From: Notolepis coatsorum
Taxonomy: Eukaryota > Chordata > Actinopteri > Aulopiformes > Paralepididae
Assembly: GCA_963971535.1 (NCBI GenBank)
Contig: OZ020591.1
Coordinates: forward strand, 18,708,877-18,772,876
Direction of reading: 5' to 3'
DNA length: 64,000 nt
Positions 42,319-52,799 of this stretch are shown one piece after another. How positions within the stretch are numbered: position 1 is the first letter of the stretch; each line of letters begins with the position of its first letter. The notes below the pieces were generated by a model. That model saw only the letters and a list, made by a program, of their open reading frames with translations. It was not told where the DNA came from and made no database searches. The position numbers and the translations under genes were made by a program.

Positions 42319-43334
42319 GTTAGCTTACGCTAACCTAACGTTAATTTCGGGTGATGTGGGCATAAAGGAATGGCGACGATGCAAAGCATGTTAGATGCAT
42401 TTGACCCGTTGTGAGAAAAAAAAAACCACAGACTTATTTCAGGTCGCAAAATAGGCGCACTGCTGTGTAGCCCTGCTCTGCTTAATGCCAGCAGAAGCAC
42501 GGACTGGGCAGATATGACGCCGAGTTGCCACGGGATTTTCAAAATAAGAGTATTGATATGAACCGAACGTTGCTAGCTGCCGGAGCCATAGATATTATAG
42601 CTGGAGCTGCGCTTGGGGCGGAAATGAGACCCGCCACAGGATTTTCAAAATAAGAGTATCGATATGAACTATTTTGTTACCGGCCAGGTGGCGGGCAGAC
42701 CTCTCATTGTTACTTGCCAAACCTTAAATCTGTCCGCCATTGGCGCTTGGCGGGTACTTATTTTGTTCCCTGCCCCTAACCCAGCCAAACGAGTTAGTAT
42801 GACGATCAGCCCAAGTCGCAAGCAATGCTGACTCCGGGAGTCGAGACCGCAGCCTCTTGCATTGGTGACGAGCGCAATCTCTGCTACGCCACCTGACCGC
42901 ACCGAAATTCTGATCCCACTTCTGACACCATGTAGTGTTTCTGTTCTGGCTGTCACTCTTAAGGCCTCTGCATGCTACAGAAACTGCGAAGCAACTGCAA
43001 CACAACATCGACAACGCAACAGTGTTGCAGACACTCTGCCTTTATGCTTCTGCAACATCGACGCGCAGCCTATGCAACATTGTACCCCGGATGTAGCTAG
43101 GTTCCCTAGATAGATGAAACTTCCCTTCTCAACCAACCCATTGATAACAAGCAGAAAAAGAAGCATCATTTATACATCGATAATTAGGTAGTTTCTGCTC
43201 ATTTCTATATTGCATATAGATATTTCTATATTGTATACATTGCATATATATATATATGCAATTATACAATATAGAAATGAGCAAATAACGTATTGTTTAT
43301 GATTTATGAAATGCAGTAAAGCTTAAGTTATATG
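42319..43334. other. Extra segment present only in copy 2
   Basis: About 1 kb between blocks that are adjacent in copy 1 (near 1495-1515). It holds two copies of CACAGGATTTTCAAAATAAG or a close variant (about 42530 and 42635), a tRNA-like SINE on the minus strand and an AT-rich hairpin at about 43197-43287 with arms starting GCTCATTTCTATATTG. No gene is seen. Confidence 0.6.
42690..42905 (-). mobile_element. tRNA-derived SINE
   Basis: On the minus strand GGTGGCGTAGCAGAG (A-box region) at about 42878-42895 is followed by GGTCTCGACTCCC (B box) at about 42837-42849, with a body that runs into TAGGGGCAGGGAAC. Arms are only partly complementary. Short, probably truncated. Confidence 0.55.
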
Positions 43335-44206
43335 TAGGGATGGGTATCGTTAGGATTTTATCGATACTACTACTCTTATCGATACTGCTTAACGGTTCGG
43401 TACTTTATCGATACTCTTATCGGTTCTTTTTGAATTTTTTTTTATGATTTTTATATTTGCAGTTGAGAGCATTGGTCATCTCCCTACAGTAAAGATTAGA
43501 AATTATTGAATTATTGTAAATTTGTGTAGAGTGGTGGGAATAGCTGCTTCAATAATAACTTATAACAACAGACAAGTTAGACAACTATGTATACAAAAAA
43601 AACGATATACACTGAATGATTAGTTGTTACCTAAAGTCCTTGGACTCCACTGTAGAGAAGGGGTGCAGGCCTTTGACAACAAACTTTGTCACAGCCCTGT
43701 GACACTCGTTCACCCTATCCTCTGTCATCTTTCCTCTAGCTGCTAGGGAGAAAGGACTTTGGGTGGTGGAGGTAGAGGGAGGATGTGTGGTGGGCTCACT
43801 GGCCTGGGACACATTGGTGGCTGACCTCAGCTTGACGATCTATAAAACGTTTTTAGATTGTAGTATTTGTAGCTAAACAATTATTTTGTTTATTAGCCTA
43901 TTTGTAATAATTCGTTATTAGCCTAGGAAACTCCGTATCTTGGCTTACCGGCTGCAGTGGACGTGGATGCAGATGGACCACTGCGCGCAAGGCAGTCGAA
44001 TACGGCGCATTTCTGCACACTAATATATAGGGATGCACGATATTGATTTTTTGACACCGATATCGATACCGATAACTTTATGCTCCTCAAGCCGATAACC
44101 GATACCGATAACCGATATTTATTGTATTATTAAAAAAATATTTTGATCAAATATTTTTATTTTATTTTCAACATGAAACAAAACATATCACAATACAATA
44201 ATAATA

Positions 44207-44470
44207 CGTCAAATGTATATACTCTCTTTTCTGGACTCTTTTCGTATCACAAACCGTACTGTATTTGCAAATCTGGTATGTCATGTATAGATGTAGGCAG
44301 TACTGTCTATCTGTATGTCATGCATGTCATTATGTTATGATGAATTGTAAATGGGGGACCCTGATGTAAACAAGACGAAAGTCTTTCTCTGGTCTGCATC
44401 CCCTTAACAATTGTATGTATTGAGCTGTACTGTATTGTACCCATTCTGCAATCGGTTAATAAACTTTTAA
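44207..44470 (+). mobile_element. (CAAT)-family LINE 3'UTR fragment
   Basis: Matches 17050-17300: CAAATGTATATACTCTCTTT, the GGGGGACCCTGATGTAAAC block, and an end at GGTTAATAAACTTTTAACC. The CAAT tail is absent here. Third-level nesting: LINE in hAT in hAT. Confidence 0.85.
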
Positions 44471-44567
44471 CCAGACAGAAACAAAAGCCAAGACAACAGT
44501 TTTGACTGATAAAGTGACCATATTTATTTTTCCAAATGAAAATTCACAATCCATCAACCACTTATAA

Positions 44568-44975
44568 TACATCCAACCTAAAAGACGCTCAAAGCTTTTT
44601 TTTCTTCTTTTTTCAAAGCTGTCCGCCTTGAAAGAAAGGCTTTGAGTGGAGCAGGTCGCCTGCGGCATCACCACCGCTGGTGTACGACGGCGCGAGCACG
44701 CTTGTACCTATTGACGAGTCGTTTGCTAAATTAAATAAGTTTGACCGAAATGACCCAAGGGCTCAAGCCGCTAGCTTTTAAGCAGTCCTTGGTGGTGCAA
44801 ATTAACCTGGCTACTACGGAGCAATAAGTGACTGCGTATTCAACCAAAGGTTGCATCACAGCCATGAAAGGGGCTAGCTTTGCTTAGCTCCCCGCGTCGT
44901 CGCAGGCTTTTAAGTTAACACAACACACCATTGCAGCGGTTGTGATGCCGCAGGTGACCTGCTAGGTTGGATGTA
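44568..44975. repeat. Imperfect inverted repeat of about 410 bp
   Basis: TACATCCAACCTA at 44568 pairs with TAGGTTGGATGTA at 44963-44975. Inside, GCAGGTCGCCTGCGGCATCA pairs with TGATGCCGCAGGTGACCTGC, allowing one mismatch. The left arm has an extra insertion of about 60 bp (TTTTTTTTCTTC region). Foldback MITE or element ends. Confidence 0.8.
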
Positions 44976-45904
44976 TCACAAGCCGCTGCACTTTTCCCTC
45001 CTCGTGGAACTTCTCCATTGCATTTATTACAAATAGCAAGCAAACTTTTCCCCTCTGAAACAATCCCCACTAGCGTCGCCATCTTTGTTTACAACGCGCT
45101 GCTTTCAAGAAACGTACTACGTGGCTACGTCACAGCTAAGAAAGGGAGCGCTGGATTTGTGTAAAACGCCCTGTTCCTAAACCACACACTATCAGTGGTA
45201 CCACAGTACTGGCAAAACGGGAGGAGCGGACAGTCAAAACAAACGCACTTCATCCAAATTCACCCACACCGCATTTTTTTTTACCAAAAAATATATTATA
45301 TTATCGGAGCTATTAATAACGTTATCGAGTTTATCGGGATGACGTCATAATTGCTGATATCGGCCCGATAATTATCGGCCCGATAATTATCGTGCATCCC
45401 TACTAATATAGTGTTTTGCAAACAAATGTTTTGATAGATTGCTCGTATTGCCACCCTTACTGGCAAATGTTTTGTTGCACTTGTGGCAACGTGCGTTGTC
45501 GGCATTGACCCTTGTAAAGTATATCCATACTTTAGAACGCTTCGCTCTATCCGCCATCACGACTCAGTGCATGCAGACTCAGAGCTGTCTGTGTCTGTGT
45601 GCAGCGCGCGTCAGCACGGAGACAGCGCTTTCATTAAGGAGTACCCGTATGTAGAAGAACGAAGTACCCGTATGTGTAGCGCGACTCGCGAGGAGTGTGT
45701 GTAATAATGACTCGCTGCGGCTCGCTTCTCGTGCAGAGACAGAGAGAGGAGAGATCGTTCGCAACTTTTAAATAATAATAATAATAATAATTTCTCTAGA
45801 GTATCGATAGCAGTACCGAGGACGTCGGAGCTTATAAATACTCCGGTATTTTCTAATATAGTACCGGTTCCCGTTTAAAACCGGGGTCCGGGGGGCATCC
45901 CTAG

Positions 45905-47622
45905 TTATATGGACATTTTGGTAAATGGCTTCTTTTTATATAGATATTTTGATTTACGTTGAATATGCCTATATATAGTATCGCTATAATGAGATATGTA
46001 TGCAGTAAGTTGTGACATTGAGGCGATATATATACAGTAATTGTAAAAATAAATATATGCATACAACGTAATCGATAACAATATCCCTATATAATATCTG
46101 TTGCATTTCATGAATGATAAACAACAATATGTGGTGTGTGTACAGTGTGTGAAATTATGCACTTGGAATAGTGTGTCTCGGACGAGAAAATATGATTTGC
46201 GCTCCCCGCAGAAAACCCTTCATAACTCCGCTTCCAGGAAATCCGCTTCGATTTCGGCTTGTGTTTACCTTTTTTAGCGTGGAATTGTGAACGAACGACG
46301 GCATGTATAAACAAACGGCTTTTGGTGTATTGTACAGCAACTCGTCTTTTGTCAAATGAGCCCAACCATTTCCACATAGCTAAACTATAGAATATAGAAA
46401 GCCATCTGCGGAAATCATGAAATATCGCTAATTCGCTATTTTTTTATTAGTTTGTCATGACAAACCAATTACATAATCCAACATATGTGTAAAGAAACAA
46501 CATATTCCAGTTAACGGTATATTTTTTTAATGATTCGTTACGGCGAAATCAATACTTCCATTTGTATAAATTACATTAACTCGAGGATGGTATTCCTCCC
46601 TGCGGGACCAATATTATTCTATGACAGCCCCGTCCCCCATTCGCTAACCAACCAATCACTGCTACGCAACATCAACGCAAGGTTGTTCAGATTAGATTTT
46701 GGGGAGAGGTACGCAACATCCTCACAACACACTCTACAACACCCTCTGCAACATGTTGCGTTGAAGTCGTGCTGATGTTGTGTTGCAGTTGCTGTATCAT
46801 GTAGAGGCCTTTAGTGTCTAGCAGAAAGAATTGAGTGTCCACACGATGACAATATAGCTGAAGGTTCTTTACTTCCACACTTTGAGTTGCATACATCCAA
46901 CTGGCGGGCACCGTATCTGACGTCATTAACACTTTCCCCGCCAATCACGTTGTACAACGTGTTTCAAGTTCATGCGAATTCTGCCAATCTACGGCGTTAT
47001 TGAGATCATATTTCATATTTTCGCCATGGTATTCATATTTCCCTCACAGAGCCTGGTCTGATGCTGTGTGAGCCGGCACAACTCTGCAACTCTCCGGCCA
47101 CTCGCATATCGTCGCGGGACTCTAGCCACACACCGTGGATATGGAACGCTGGATAACTCAATAATCGACATGATTTGGGCGTGTATTAGTATTATACATA
47201 CTGGAAATGGATCGACTCGATCCCCATCAAATAACTGGGATCTTTTTGCTCCAGTCTCATCGCCCAACGGTAAGAGGAGGCTGACGTAACTTTCAGCCTG
47301 TTTGTTTATTAATCTATATATCACCCATACTACATAAAGCATTTAACGATGATCACGGAATTATAAATAACCCCCCCCCCCTCCGTTCACCCGCGCATGA
47401 TCAGTCATAACGTTTAGGACCATGTACCTTTTTTACCTAAAGGTAAAAAAAAATAATAATAATATACAAACTTTTTTTTTTCTTTATTTTATTTTTTATA
47501 TACAGTCAACATATTCTTAAATAATAGCGCTGCCCGAGGCTGGGCATGATACAGTCAACATATAGCGAGAGAGAGCGAGAGAGAGCTCCCGTTCTACAGT
47601 CAATAGTTTCAAGTTTCTTTAA
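45905..47622. other. AT-rich duplicated block, copy 2
   Basis: Counterpart of 1520-2815, 4313-4575 and 5641-5967 without the two hATs of copy 1. No gene is seen. A C run of about 11 lies near 47370. Small frames here are the copies of those in copy 1 and share no recognised domain. Confidence 0.6.
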
Positions 47623-48040
47623 AGGGGAACTATCTTATAAATGGCCTTTTTGAGTGTTTAGCATTGTTTCCTAGCTATGTGAACTTATATTAATATGATC
47701 TATGTCTCAAAATTCTCATATTGGCGCATTCTTCCAATTCTCCTCTCACAATATTCACCCTCACTGAACTGAGTCGTTTGAAATGTGCGCGATATGTGAT
47801 GTCATATAGTCACTGCTGCATGTTAATGTTCAGGTGAACACGACGCTCCGCAGTGGTTTAGGAGCCCAGGCTCAAAACAGCTCGAAATCTTGAGGTAGAA
47901 AAATGCTGTTTTTGAGGACTTGATTAGAAATACAAAACAATGAATAAAAAAAATATATATATTACAGAGGTGTTCCATAGACTCACAGGAATTGTGTAAA
48001 AGTGCCCAAATAGTGAAAGAAATAGTAAAATAGTTCCCCT
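47623..48040. mobile_element. TTAA-targeting MITE, 418 bp
   Basis: The ends AGGGGAACTAT and ATAGTTCCCCT are exact inverses, flanked by TTAA (47619-47622 and 48041-48044). Copy 1 has a single TTAA at the same place (about 5975-5978). A TTAA duplication indicates the piggyBac or Kolobok superfamilies. No coding capacity. Confidence 0.93.
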
Positions 48041-48637
48041 TTAATAGTTGTCATACAGAAGTACAGAATACTTTTATACAAAATGCTTCTTACTGTTACG
48101 CTCCAGAGACTGTGCAAGACAAGATACGTATGAAATAACATAGTATAGCATGTAAATTAGAAGTAAAAAATGAGGTCAGTGTTCAGTATAGACATATGTA
48201 CAATGTTCGATGCGGAATAGACGTAACTGAGTTACCATATAATATACAATATACTATGCAGTGTACTAATATACAATACTATATAGTGCAAAGCAGAAAT
48301 GGGATGAGGTACAATTTAGGTACAATTTACATTAAGGTGTACGAGTTGTAGTGCAAATCCTTTATCAATAAATATAAAGTGTGGAGAGTGGGTGCTGCAG
48401 TGTGTTTGTTTAAAGTGGGTGTGTGCGTGTGGATGTGTGTGCTATGTGCAATTTACTAGTGTTGTGTAGTGTTTATTGTTCGTTGAGCAGCCTGATGGCC
48501 TCAGGGCTCTACAGTGCGACCAAATTGCTCGCATATGCCCCTAAAAATATTTGTGTGCGAGCCGTAAAAATCAATTACACGCACGCTGTGCGAGTACAGA
48601 TTACAGCCTCTCTCGTCTTTTTTTCCTCCGCTGCTGC

Positions 48638-49108
48638 CCCGTCGATGCTGAGGGGGCTGTAGTCCTTGACCCCTGACCTCCTGAAGTCCACAATCATCTC
48701 CTTTGTTTTGCTGACGTTCAGGGAGAGGCTGTTTTCCTGGCACCATCCCGCCAGGACCTTGACCTCTTCCAGGTAGGCCCTCTCGTCGTTTGCAGAGATC
48801 AGGCCCACCACTACTGTGTCGTCAGCAAATTTGATGATTGTGTTGTTACTCCGCTGAGCCACACAGTCGTGTGTGTACAGGGAGTAGAGGAGGGGACTCA
48901 GAACACAGCCCTGGGGGGCCCCTATGTTGAGGGTGATGGATGAGGAGGTGCAGTTGCCTGCTCTCACCACCTGGGGTCTGCCCGTCAGGAAGTCCAAGAC
49001 CCACTGGCAGAGGTCATAGTTCAAGCCCAGGTCCCTGAGCTTGGCTATGAGTTTGGAGGGGACTATGGTATTGAATGCAGAGCTGTAGTCGATGAATAGC
49101 ATTCTCAC
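48638..49108 (-). pseudogene. Rex1-like RT core, copy 2 (frame intact, ends deleted)
   Basis: The frame reads [49 protein letters not shown] and on through [14 protein letters not shown] without the frameshift found in copy 1. It ends abruptly at SPLSIDG, where the deletion fuses it to TIR-element sequence. The motif set A-B-C of RT is therefore complete, but there is no endonuclease and no C-terminus. Confidence 0.88.
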
Positions 49109-49565
49109 ATAGTTCCCCTTCCTCTGCCGGTGACAGGAGTCTGTAGGGCCGCACGCAGTGGTCTGTCCACTTCCCCTAGATGGGCGACATCTTCTAGAAA
49201 ACGAGTGTTCATTGGAGGAGCTTAGAGCGCAATGATGATGTTCATTGGTTATGGATTATTATGAGGCGCAAATGGGAGGAATCATAAGGGGGGAGTTAGA
49301 GTTCGGCTTGTGCCAGTGAGCGAATCAGCAGATTGCAGAATGATTTTTTTGGTTTTGCTTACTACATTTAGTCATTTAGCTGACGCTTTTATCCAAAGCG
49401 ACTTACAAGTTCTGTACGACAAGCCATCAGGAAGAGCACAACTCTATCAGCTGAGTAACAATGTTCATCAAAGTGTTGAGTGCTACAGTGTAGGTTAGTT
49501 TATTAGGACAAGTGCATGACAGTATGGTTAGTTAGGGTTAGATTTTTTTTTTTTTTTTTTTTTTT

Positions 49566-51971
49566 TTAATTCAGATAATGGTTGAAGAAGTGAGTCTTTA
49601 GTCGACGGCGAAAGATTGGACGTGTTTCGGCTGTCCTAACTGGGGTGGGTAGTTCATTCCACCATTGTGGGGCAAGGACTGAGAATAGGCGACTTCTCTT
49701 TGATGACCCTCCCGGAGCTTGGATAGGAGTAGGTCTGAGGCGGCCAGAAGATGCAGAGCGTAGGGGTCTTGAGGGTGTGTAGTTAGAGACCATTGACCGG
49801 AGGTAGGCGGGAGCAGTTCCCTTTGCCGCACGGTATGCTAGGTCAAGGGCCTTGAAGCGGATTCGTGCAGCAATGGGGAGCCAGTGCAGGTCCCTAAGAA
49901 GTGGGGTGACATGGGCCGACTTCGGTAGGTTTGAGATCAGGCGGGCCGCTGCGTTCTGAATGAGTTGAAGAGGCTTAGTGGCAGTGGCCGGGAGGCCAGC
50001 GAGCAGTGCGTTGCAGTAGTCGAGGCGGGAGATGACTGTTGATTGGACGAGGAGTTGGGTGGCTTCTTTTGTCAGGAAGGGGCGTATCCTTCTGACGTTG
50101 CTCAGGAGGAATCGGCAGGTTCTGGTTGTCGCTGCGATGTGAGCAGAGAAGTTCAACTGGTCGTCAAGGACAACACCAAGGTTCTTGGCGGTCGGGGACG
50201 CGGTCACAGCTGCATTCTCGACTGTGATGGAAAGGTCGGTCAGGGGGGAGGATTTGGCCGGCAGGTGGAGCAATTCTGTTTTGCTTAGGTTCAGTTTGAG
50301 GTGGTTGGTCGTCATCCAGGCGGAGATGTCGGACAGACAGGCCGAGATCCGCTCAGAGACGTGGATATCTGAGGGAGGGAAGGAGAGGAAGAGTTGAGTA
50401 TCGTCGGCATAACAGTGGTAGGAGAAGCCATGAGACGTGATAATGTTACCCAGTGATTTAGTGTAGAGGGAGAAGAGAAGGGGTCCTAAAACCGAGCCCT
50501 GGGGGACACCCGTCCGCAGGGGGCGGGTGGCCGACAGGGTCCCTCTCCATGACACTTGGTAGGAGCCGTCATTGAGGTATGATGACAACCATGTCAGCGC
50601 AGAGCCAGCCACTCCCATTCCTGCGAGGGCCGCGAGGAGGATCTGGTGGTTGACTGTGTCGAAGGCTGCAGATAGATCTAGGAGAATCAGGACAGAGGAG
50701 AGGCCTTTCGCTTTTGCTAAGTGAAGTGCCTCTGTGACCGCAATGAGGGCTGTCTCTGTGGAGTGACCAGTCCTGAAGCCTGACTGATTAGGGTCTAGGA
50801 GGTCATTCTGTAAGAGATAAGCAGTAAGTTGGTTGGATACAGCACGTTCAAGTGTTTTAGAAAGGAAGGAGAGAAGAGAGACAGGACGGTAGTTGCCTAT
50901 GACGGTAGGGTTCAGGGATGGTTTTTTTATGAGGGGCGTGACTCTGGCTTGTTTTAGGGAGGTGGGGACCACCCCCGAGTTGAGTGAGGAGTTGATGGTT
51001 GCAGTTAGGAATGGGAGGATGTCTGGTGCTATGGACTGGAGGAGTGGGGAAGGTAGCCGGTCCAGCTGGCATGTAGTCGGACGGTTCGACGTTACCAGTG
51101 TCAGGGTCTCGGCTTCTGTAATGGGAGAGAAAGATGACAGAGTGAAGGATGAGGTTCTCGATTCAGCATTTGGAATGGGTGGGGGTTGGGAGAAGGAGCT
51201 GCGGATGTTCTCCACTTTTTCCTCAAAGAAGATCGCAAAGTCTTCGGCAGAGAAAGATGAGGGAGGGGGGGGTGGGGGGGGAGTGAGGAGGGAGGACATG
51301 GTAGCATGCAGTTTGCGAAGATTCTTGGCAGAGGCCTCGATCCTATGGTGAAAGAAAGAAGCTTTGGCATTAGTAATGGTTTTGGAGAATGTTAACAAGA
51401 GGTTGTGATATGTGTCGATGTCAGCAGTGAGGCGTGACTTTCTATACTTCCTTTCAGCTGCTCTCAGGACCTGTCTTTGTTCTCTCACTGGATCTGTCAG
51501 CCATGGACTGGGTGGGGAACGGCGGGCAGGTTTCTCAACGAGGGGACAGAGCTTGTCGAAGGAGGTTGCAAGGGCTGAGAGGAGGGTGGAGGTTGCCATC
51601 TCTGTGGAGAGAGCAGAGAAGGTGTCACTCAAAGGTAGAGTGGATAGTATGTCAGAGGAGAGGGTGGAGGGGGATAGGGAGGGCAGGTTGCGTCTGAGTG
51701 AGACGGTTTGAGTTGGGGTGAAGACCTTTCGGTTAAGCATGAGAGTTAGTGAGAAGGATATGAAGGAATGGTCAGATACATGTAGGGGAGTTACCGTGGT
51801 GTTAATGATGCTGGAGTTACGTGAAAATATGAGATCCAAGGAGTTGCCTGCTTTGTGGGTGCGAGGCATGGCAGTGGGAGTCAGGTCAAATGATTGTAGG
51901 AGGGAGACTACTATGACTGACTGAGATGAGTCAGGCAGGTTGAAGTCGCCCAATAGAAGGAGAGGGGTACC
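49566..51971 (-). pseudogene. L2 ORF2: end of endonuclease, reverse transcriptase, C-terminal domain
   Basis: An uninterrupted frame of about 800 codons. It begins at the endonuclease motif TPLLLLGDFNLPD, continues through the linker, then RT: LLSFLSKTLERAVSNQL, LILLDLSAAFDTVNH (motif A), GVPQGSVLGPLLFSLYT (motif B), YHCYADDTQLFLSF (motif C, about residue 525), LNLSKTELL and LGVVLDDQLNFSAH. The C-terminal part has LHWLPIAARIRFKALDLAY and WWNELPTPVRTAETRPIFRR. Stop TAA at the end. All RT catalytic residues are present; the only obvious break is the insertion just upstream. Confidence 0.92.
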
Positions 51972-52041
51972 ACTTTGAACTGCAACCTCTGTATGAAAAG
52001 TGCTATACAAATAAAGTTATTATTATTATTATTATTATTAT
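51972..52041 (+). mobile_element. Short retroposon 3' tail inside the L2 endonuclease
   Basis: On the plus strand GTATGAAAAGTGCTATACAA then ATAAAGTTATTATT repeats, a common fish LINE/SINE 3' tail. It is inserted antisense to the L2 ORF between codons for LPED and GTPLL, changing the frame. A similar tail (AATAAAGATTATTATT) occurs near 14398. Confidence 0.85.
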
Positions 52042-52552
52042 CTTCCGGTAAGGAGCTTAGAAGCATGTCCAGCTCATCTGTGAAGTGATCGAGCGGACCT
52101 GGAGGGCGGTAGAGTGTAACAATGGTGAGATTGAAAGGATTAGAGACAGATACTGCATGATATTCAAAAGAGGAGAGTGACGGTGCTGGGAGGGGTGTTA
52201 CGTTTGTAGTCCATGAAGGAGATGTCATGAGGCCAGTGCCTCCACCCCGCCTGGAAGGTCGAGGTGTGTGAGTGAAGTTATAGTTTGTAGATAATGCTGC
52301 AGGTGTTGATGAGTTATTGGGGGTTATCCAGGTCTCAGTTAGAGCCAGGAGCTGCAGATTTTGACTATGGGCGTAGGCAGTAATGAAGTCAGCTTTCTTG
52401 ACTGCTGATTGACAATTCCATAGGCCTCCCTGTACTGTGACAGGTGTATTAGTGGCTGTAGGAGGGTAGGATAGATTAGCCGGGTTGCTAGCAAACTGCC
52501 GTGGGTGGGTTGAGTCTGTTCTGGGGGAGCAGATTGTGGATATGAGACACAT
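52042..52552 (-). pseudogene. L2 ORF2: N-terminal AP endonuclease part
   Basis: The frame opens near 52552 (MCLISTICSPRTDSTHPRQF) and shows GGLWNCQSAVKKADFITAYA, LQLLALTETWITP (the catalytic ETW block) and VTLYRPPGPLDHFTDELDML. It ends at LPED, where the 70-bp tail interrupts. The ATG lies about 240 bp from the first 5' tandem unit, so the start is plausible but not proven. Confidence 0.88.
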
Positions 52553-52799
52553 TGTGGTGTCAAGAGTGGCAGGGAGGAAGTAGAGAAATAGCAGAGTGGG
52601 AGGGAAAGGGAGATTTTTCAGAGTGGAGTGTAAGATAGGATTATGATGTACTTAGCACTGGGTGGATCGGTGGATCCCTCTGCAGAGAACTCCAGGAAAA
52701 CTCCTCTTTGTCCCTCTTCGTTTCTCGACGCTTCGCTGACGCTAAGCCAGCAGGCCTTTAAATCCCTATCACTAATTAGTGCTTTCTAACACCTGGCCC

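Larger units (their letters stand above)
44028..45402. mobile_element. hAT transposon nested in hAT, 1375 bp
   Basis: The termini TAGGGATGCACGATATTG and ATTATCGTGCATCCCTA are flanked by CTAATATA at 44020-44027 and 45403-45410. The target is transposase coding sequence of the outer hAT. Inside are a LINE 3' end (44207-44470) and a larger inverted repeat (44568-44975). No transposase. Confidence 0.94.
43627..45560 (-). pseudogene. ZBED-type hAT transposase, N-terminal remnant
   Basis: On the minus strand, right to left: DNARCHKCNKTFASKGGN then TSNLSKHLFAKH (a C2-H2 BED zinc finger) at about 45411-45482; the nested hAT; then a short continuation at 43961-44019 ending in a donor-like GTAAG; an intron-like gap; and 43627-43840 with NECHRAVTKFVVKGLHPFST then VESKDFR before a stop. 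The catalytic core is absent. Known ZBED transposases have BED finger then this block in the same order. Confidence 0.78.
43335..45903 (-). mobile_element. hAT transposon with BED-finger remnant, 2569 bp
   Basis: The termini TAGGGATGGGTATCG and GGCATCCCTA are flanked by GTTATATG at 43327-43334 and 45904-45911; the empty site is in copy 1 near 1520-1540. A second hAT (44028-45402) sits inside. Parts of a transposase are present on the minus strand. It arrived after the segmental duplication, or was cleanly lost from copy 1. Confidence 0.95.
47605..49112 (-). mobile_element. Rex1-like LINE, copy 2, internally deleted
   Basis: The 3' part spans 47605-48490 (with the TTAA element inside) and includes the AIRLLNEQ end. 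The first about 140 bp of the TIR element follow (48491-48632), then a deletion joint, then Rex1 RT at about 48638-49108. Relative to copy 1 about 1.5 kb is missing (6570-8092), removing the rest of the TIR element and the RT C-terminus. Confidence 0.85.

Noticed and set aside
45439-45704. Plus-strand frames over 45.4-45.7 kb
   Set aside because: The minus strand here encodes the BED finger of a hAT transposase; the plus frames are shadows.
50893-51924. Plus-strand open frames up to 152 codons within the L2
   Set aside because: They are antisense shadows of the L2 ORF2, which carries the conserved motifs on the minus strand.
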